The notes under the pieces are model-generated. The model was not told the DNA's origin. It made no database searches and saw nothing but the letters and a program-made list of their open reading frames with translations. A DNA stretch of 16,264 nt from contig JAEEHE010000049.1 of the NCBI GenBank assembly GCA_016280685.1, forward strand, positions 1-16,264, in the 5' to 3' direction. Positions 12,649 to 16,264 of the stretch are shown here, piece after piece. The stretch comes from Caryophanales bacterium. GTDB lineage: Bacteria > Bacillota_I > Bacilli_A > RFN20 > CAG-826. A program made the translations under genes and the position numbers. Every line of letters begins with the position of its first letter. The first letter of the stretch is position 1.

Positions 12649-15600
12649 ATGAAATTCGTCCCCCTACATGTTGTTACTGGTTATTCTTTCTTACAAAGCG
12701 GTTTGACTATAGAAAGAATTGAAACAGCTTTAAAGAAAAATGATTATTACGGAATAGGTATTACCGACCACGAAGTAATGTATGGTATCCCACCATTTAT
12801 CTCGATGATGAAAAGAAACGAGAAAGCTTTTATCGTGGGTGAAGAATTTATTATTGATGGAGATACAATTTGCTTATACGCCATTAACGAAGAGGGATAT
12901 CACAATTTAATGGATGCTAATCTTGAATCAGCATCTAGAGATCTTACTTTAGAATTTTTAGAAGAACATAAAAATGGTCTCATCTGTATCTTAGAAACAG
13001 TGAGAGGCAAATTTAGAGAACTATTCGTGGAAGATTATGATTCTTCATTTAATAAGTATTTATTAAGCTTCGCCAAAATATTTAAAGATAATTTCTATCT
13101 CGGTTTAGAAGTTACTTCTCGCGAAGAATTCTTATACGCGAATAGAATCAGAAAGTTTGCTAACCAATTTACTTATAACTGTGTTGCTTTCCCGAGAATC
13201 AGTTATCTCAAAAAAGATGACGCTATCATCATGACCATCGTCAAAGCTATCGCTAATGATGAAAAGATACAAGAAAAAGAAGCGGTTGGCCAAAACTACT
13301 TCATGAGTGAAGAGGACTATAGCAAAATCTATACCGCTCAAGAACTTGCTAACACGATTAGAATTGTGCAAAAATCGCAATTTGATTTCTTTAAAAAGAG
13401 AGGTGAATTACTCCACTACCCAGTCGCTAATTCCCAACAAGAATTGAAGGAAATTTGCTACAAAAACCTCCTAAAACTCAATTTAAATGATGAAAAACAT
13501 AAAGATAGATTGAATTATGAATTATCTATTATCCACTCAATGGGATACGATGATTATTTCTTAATTGTCCAAGATTATGTTAATTACGCAAAGACGCATG
13601 ATATACTCGTCGGTCCTGGTAGAGGCAGTGCTGCTGGTAGTTTAGTCAGCTATCTTTTAGGCATCACAGAAATTGATCCTCTCGATTATGATTTACAATT
13701 TGAAAGATTCTTAAATCCCTACCGTAAAACCATGCCTGATATCGACGTTGACTTTATGGATGTCAAACGTGATTATATGGTTCAGTATTTAAGAGAGAAA
13801 TACGGAAATAATCGCGTGGCCAATATCGTCACTTTCCAAACTATCGGTGCTAAACAAGCAATTAGAGATATCGGTAGAATTTATAACTACAGCAACAATC
13901 AACTTGATCAACTATCAAAGAGATTAACAAATAAAGATTTCGGATTAAGGGATTCCTATAAGAAATTACCTGATTTTAGAAAACTCGTTGATAGCGATAA
14001 ATATTATTTAGAAATTGTTTCTTTAGCGAGTAAGATTGAAGGCTTACCAAGGCAAAGTGGATTACACGCTGCCGGTGTCGTCATCGATGACAAACCATTA
14101 ACTGAAACTATCCCAGTAACAATTATTAATGGTGATAATTATATTTCTCAATACGAAATGGAATATCTCGAAGAGCAGGGATTATTAAAGATGGACTTCT
14201 TGTCTTTAAGCAATCTCACAATTATTTATAATTGTGTTAATCTCATTAATCATCGATATCCCGAAGCCAAATTAAATCCATATCAAATTCCTTTTGATGA
14301 GCCAGAAATCTTTAAGATGATTTCCGAAAATAAAACAATGGGCTTATTCCAAATCGATACCCAAGCTATGCATCGCAGCATCAGTGTTTTAAGACCTTCT
14401 AATTTTGATGATGTCGTCGCTTTATTAGCGTTAGGTCGTCCTGGTCCTATGGAATATATCCCCACCTACGCAAAACGCAAAGAAGGAAAACAAAAATTCA
14501 CTTATATTTCTGATGATTTGAAAGAAATATTAGAGCCGACATATGGAATTATTGTCTATCAAGAGCAGATTAACAATATTGCGATGAAGATGGCGGGATT
14601 CACTTTAGGTGAAGCGGATATGTTTAGACGTGCTGTCTCCAAGAAAGACAAAACCAAATTATTAGGCTTAGAACAACAATTCGTTAATGGATGTTTAAAG
14701 AAAGGTTATAACCAAGATACCGCGAAGAAAGTTTTCCAAGATATTTTAAAATTCGCGGAATATGGATTTAACAAATCTCACTCTGTAGTTTATTCCATCA
14801 TCGCTTGCCGTATGGCGTGGTTAAAACTCCACTACACCTTAGAATTTTATTGTGCTTTATTCGGTTCTAGTTCTGCGACTAGCGACAATAAATTCAACGA
14901 TTATATTTCCGAATTAAAATCATTCGGTTATAAACTATACTCTCCTTCGATTAATTATTCATCTTATAACTTTGTTATAAAAGATAACGGTTTACTATAT
15001 CCATTAACCGGTATTAAAGAAATTAGCATTTCTATTACTGAAAAGATTCTTAAGGAAAGAGAAGAGAATGGTTTATTCAAAGATTACTTTGATTTCGTTT
15101 TAAGAATGTATAAATACAAACTTAATGAAAGACATTTGCAATCCCTTATTCATTCCGGTGCTCTAGATGAATTATATCCATCACGTTCTAGCATGTTACT
15201 CAATATGAGAAGCGCTTTACAGTACGCGGAACTCAATACAAGTGATGATGGACAATTATCTATTGGTATCACGATGTTCCCCGCCCCACTGATGAGAGAA
15301 GAGAAAGATGATCCATTAACCAATTTAAATAACGAATATGAAGTATTAGGAATAATGATTTCCGATAACCCATTAACTTATAAAGCGGATGTCATCAAAT
15401 CATTAGGAGCAGTTAAAGTTAATGAGGCTCATAATTATTCTTCTGGATTAGTTGCTGGCATCGTTAAAACTAAAAAGACCATCAATACCAAGAAAGGCAC
15501 ACCGATGGCCTTCGTCAAGATCTTCGATGAAACTGGAGAGATGGAAGTAATTGTCTTCTCAAAAGAATATAACGATAGTATTTCACTTTTAGTGAAAAAC

Positions 15601-15702
15601 AAGATTGTTCTCATAAAATATACTAAACAAGCAAAAGATGGCGAAGATTCATTTATCGCTAACGGAATAAGAGAATTGGAGGAAGAAAATAATGGCGAAT
15701 AG
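12649..15702 (+). CDS. dnaE: DNA polymerase III alpha subunit, Bacilli DnaE type
   Basis: 1017 residues, somewhat shorter than Bacillus DnaE (about 1115). It is the error-prone, non-proofreading replicative polymerase that in Bacilli extends primers before PolC. Domains: N-terminal PHP (about 1-200), polymerase core with VGPGRGSAAGS (321-331), catalytic MPDIDVDF (D364, D366, D368) and LKMDFLSL (D516), then GLFQIDTQAMH, GRPGPM, YQEQIN and GFNKSHSVVYS, a helix-hairpin-helix region and an OB-fold near 925-990 (VAGIVKTKKT, MAFVKIFDETGE). The PHP metal site looks degenerate: LHVVTGYS has lost the second His of HxH (V9), and the later ND-x-HY element reads FPRISY. So no PHP nuclease is expected, but the polymerase residues are intact. 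The start matches the conserved FVPLH opening despite having no Shine-Dalgarno. polA overlaps its 3' end. Confidence 0.95.
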   Translation: MKFVPLHVVTGYSFLQSGLTIERIETALKKNDYYGIGITDHEVMYGIPPFISMMKRNEKAFIVGEEFIIDGDTICLYAINEEGYHNLMDANLESASRDLTLEFLEEHKNGLICILETVRGKFRELFVEDYDSSFNKYLLSFAKIFKDNFYLGLEVTSREEFLYANRIRKFANQFTYNCVAFPRISYLKKDDAIIMTIVKAIANDEKIQEKEAVGQNYFMSEEDYSKIYTAQELANTIRIVQKSQFDFFKKRGELLHYPVANSQQELKEICYKNLLKLNLNDEKHKDRLNYELSIIHSMGYDDYFLIVQDYVNYAKTHDILVGPGRGSAAGSLVSYLLGITEIDPLDYDLQFERFLNPYRKTMPDIDVDFMDVKRDYMVQYLREKYGNNRVANIVTFQTIGAKQAIRDIGRIYNYSNNQLDQLSKRLTNKDFGLRDSYKKLPDFRKLVDSDKYYLEIVSLASKIEGLPRQSGLHAAGVVIDDKPLTETIPVTIINGDNYISQYEMEYLEEQGLLKMDFLSLSNLTIIYNCVNLINHRYPEAKLNPYQIPFDEPEIFKMISENKTMGLFQIDTQAMHRSISVLRPSNFDDVVALLALGRPGPMEYIPTYAKRKEGKQKFTYISDDLKEILEPTYGIIVYQEQINNIAMKMAGFTLGEADMFRRAVSKKDKTKLLGLEQQFVNGCLKKGYNQDTAKKVFQDILKFAEYGFNKSHSVVYSIIACRMAWLKLHYTLEFYCALFGSSSATSDNKFNDYISELKSFGYKLYSPSINYSSYNFVIKDNGLLYPLTGIKEISISITEKILKEREENGLFKDYFDFVLRMYKYKLNERHLQSLIHSGALDELYPSRSSMLLNMRSALQYAELNTSDDGQLSIGITMFPAPLMREEKDDPLTNLNNEYEVLGIMISDNPLTYKADVIKSLGAVKVNEAHNYSSGLVAGIVKTKKTINTKKGTPMAFVKIFDETGEMEVIVFSKEYNDSISLLVKNKIVLIKYTKQAKDGEDSFIANGIRELEEENNGE

Positions 15703-16264
15703 ATTAATTATTATCGATGGTAATTCCTTATTATTTAGAGCGTATTATGCCACCGCCTATCCAGGTGTGGAAATTATGCGTAGTCAAGATGGAACCCCCA
15801 CTAACGCAATTTTTGCTTTTTCCAATATGCTCAACAAAATTCTTTCCGACTTAAAAGAAGGAGAATGTATCTTTGTCGCTTTTGATGCTGGCAAGCATAA
15901 CTTCCGCCACGATCAATTAGAATCATATAAAGCCAATCGAAAACCCGCACCGGAAGATTTGGTTAAACAGTTCCCTTTAGTAAGAGATTTCTTAAATGCT
16001 TTAGGCGTCTATCAATTTGAAGAAAGCGGTTTTGAAGGCGATGATATCGCTGGTACAGTTGCTAAACTAGCAGAAAGAGAAGGCTATAATATCAACCTCT
16101 ATACATCCGATAGAGACTTCTTGCAATTAGTGACCGACAAGATTCATGTTAATATCATCAAAAAAGGTTTATCCGATGTTGTCGAAATGACCCCTTCATT
16201 AGTGAAAGAGACATATGGTTTTGAGCCATTGCAAATCATTGATTATAAAGGTTTAAGAGGTGAT
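15692..16264 (+). CDS. polA: DNA polymerase I, 5'-nuclease domain (partial, cut by window edge)
   Basis: 191 codons are visible, all within the N-terminal 5'-3' exonuclease (flap nuclease) domain that removes RNA primers and displaced flaps. Metal-binding acids are in place: IIIDGNS (D9), VAFDAGKHNFRH (D65), FEGDDIAG (E115, D117, D118) and YTSDRDFLQL (D140, D142). The start of the helix-hairpin-helix element, DYKGLRGD, is at the window end. The ATG lies inside the end of dnaE (11-nt overlap, different frame) with GGAGG 9 nt upstream, so the two genes are co-transcribed and probably co-regulated. Whether a polymerase domain follows or the protein is a stand-alone 5' exonuclease, as in some Mollicutes, cannot be seen. 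Confidence 0.88.
   Translation, partial: MANRLIIIDGNSLLFRAYYATAYPGVEIMRSQDGTPTNAIFAFSNMLNKILSDLKEGECIFVAFDAGKHNFRHDQLESYKANRKPAPEDLVKQFPLVRDFLNALGVYQFEESGFEGDDIAGTVAKLAEREGYNINLYTSDRDFLQLVTDKIHVNIIKKGLSDVVEMTPSLVKETYGFEPLQIIDYKGLRGD

Noticed and set aside
12316..12652. Frames of 95 and 101 codons over the end of nrnA on both strands
   Set aside because: They overlap the conserved GGGGH region of a real gene and the terminator, have no ribosome binding site and show no family features.
1..16264. Mycoplasma code 4 (TGA as Trp)
   Set aside because: Trp codons read by eye are TGG, including in Trp-rich surface proteins, and no gene contains an in-frame TGA.
1..16264. CRISPR arrays, tRNAs, insertion sequences or phage genes
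   Set aside because: No regularly spaced DNA repeats, cloverleaf sequences, transposase-like or phage-like proteins were seen.

Overview
The window looks like a chromosomal piece of a low-GC, monoderm bacterium of the Bacilli/former Tenericutes kind, probably a gut lineage such as RF39, Acholeplasmatales-like or Erysipelotrichia relatives. The basis is AT-rich DNA, AGGAGG-type ribosome binding sites, TTGACA/TATAAT promoters, lipobox and TM-anchored surface proteins, and the gene order ackA, nrnA, dnaE, polA, which resembles the Bacillus neighbourhood of these genes. All tryptophans read by eye are TGG and no in-frame TGA interrupts a gene, so standard code 11 fits. The complete genes end in TAA, except dnaE, which ends in TAG. 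The taxonomic call is inference.

Positions 1-10225 (minus strand) hold five genes. Four encode exported proteins that appear devoted to binding and degrading starch-like glucans at the cell surface. They are a secreted multidomain protein cut by the left window edge (1-2156), a TM-anchored protein with a CBM26-like domain (3317-5875), a lipoprotein alpha-amylase-family enzyme (6036-8786) and a lipoprotein made only of binding modules (8792-10225). The last two form a two-gene operon 5 nt apart and recall SusE/F plus SusG of Bacteroidetes, here in a monoderm background. All four carry one or more InlB/Listeria-Bacteroides-type repeats. Between them lies a multi-pass membrane protein of unknown function (2245-3201).

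The two secreted or anchored CBM26-like genes share the same leader layout: a sigma-A promoter, then a 20-nt hairpin starting about +12, then the ribosome binding site. The two hairpins have the same shape (4 bp, bulged A, 3 bp, 5-nt loop), and two inner pairs differ in a compensatory way. This is the most novel-looking signal in the window.

Positions 10375-16264 (plus strand) are housekeeping: acetate kinase (ackA), then an NrnA-like DHH phosphoesterase 12 nt downstream, a strong terminator, then a Bacilli-type DnaE whose start codon lies only 9 bp after a TATAAT box with no Shine-Dalgarno, then polA overlapping dnaE by 11 nt and cut by the right edge. The divergent region 10226-10374 carries a promoter for each side and a perfect 8-bp inverted repeat over the ackA -35 element. 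No tRNA, rRNA, CRISPR, insertion sequence or phage gene was seen, and no gene-free stretch exceeds about 160 bases.
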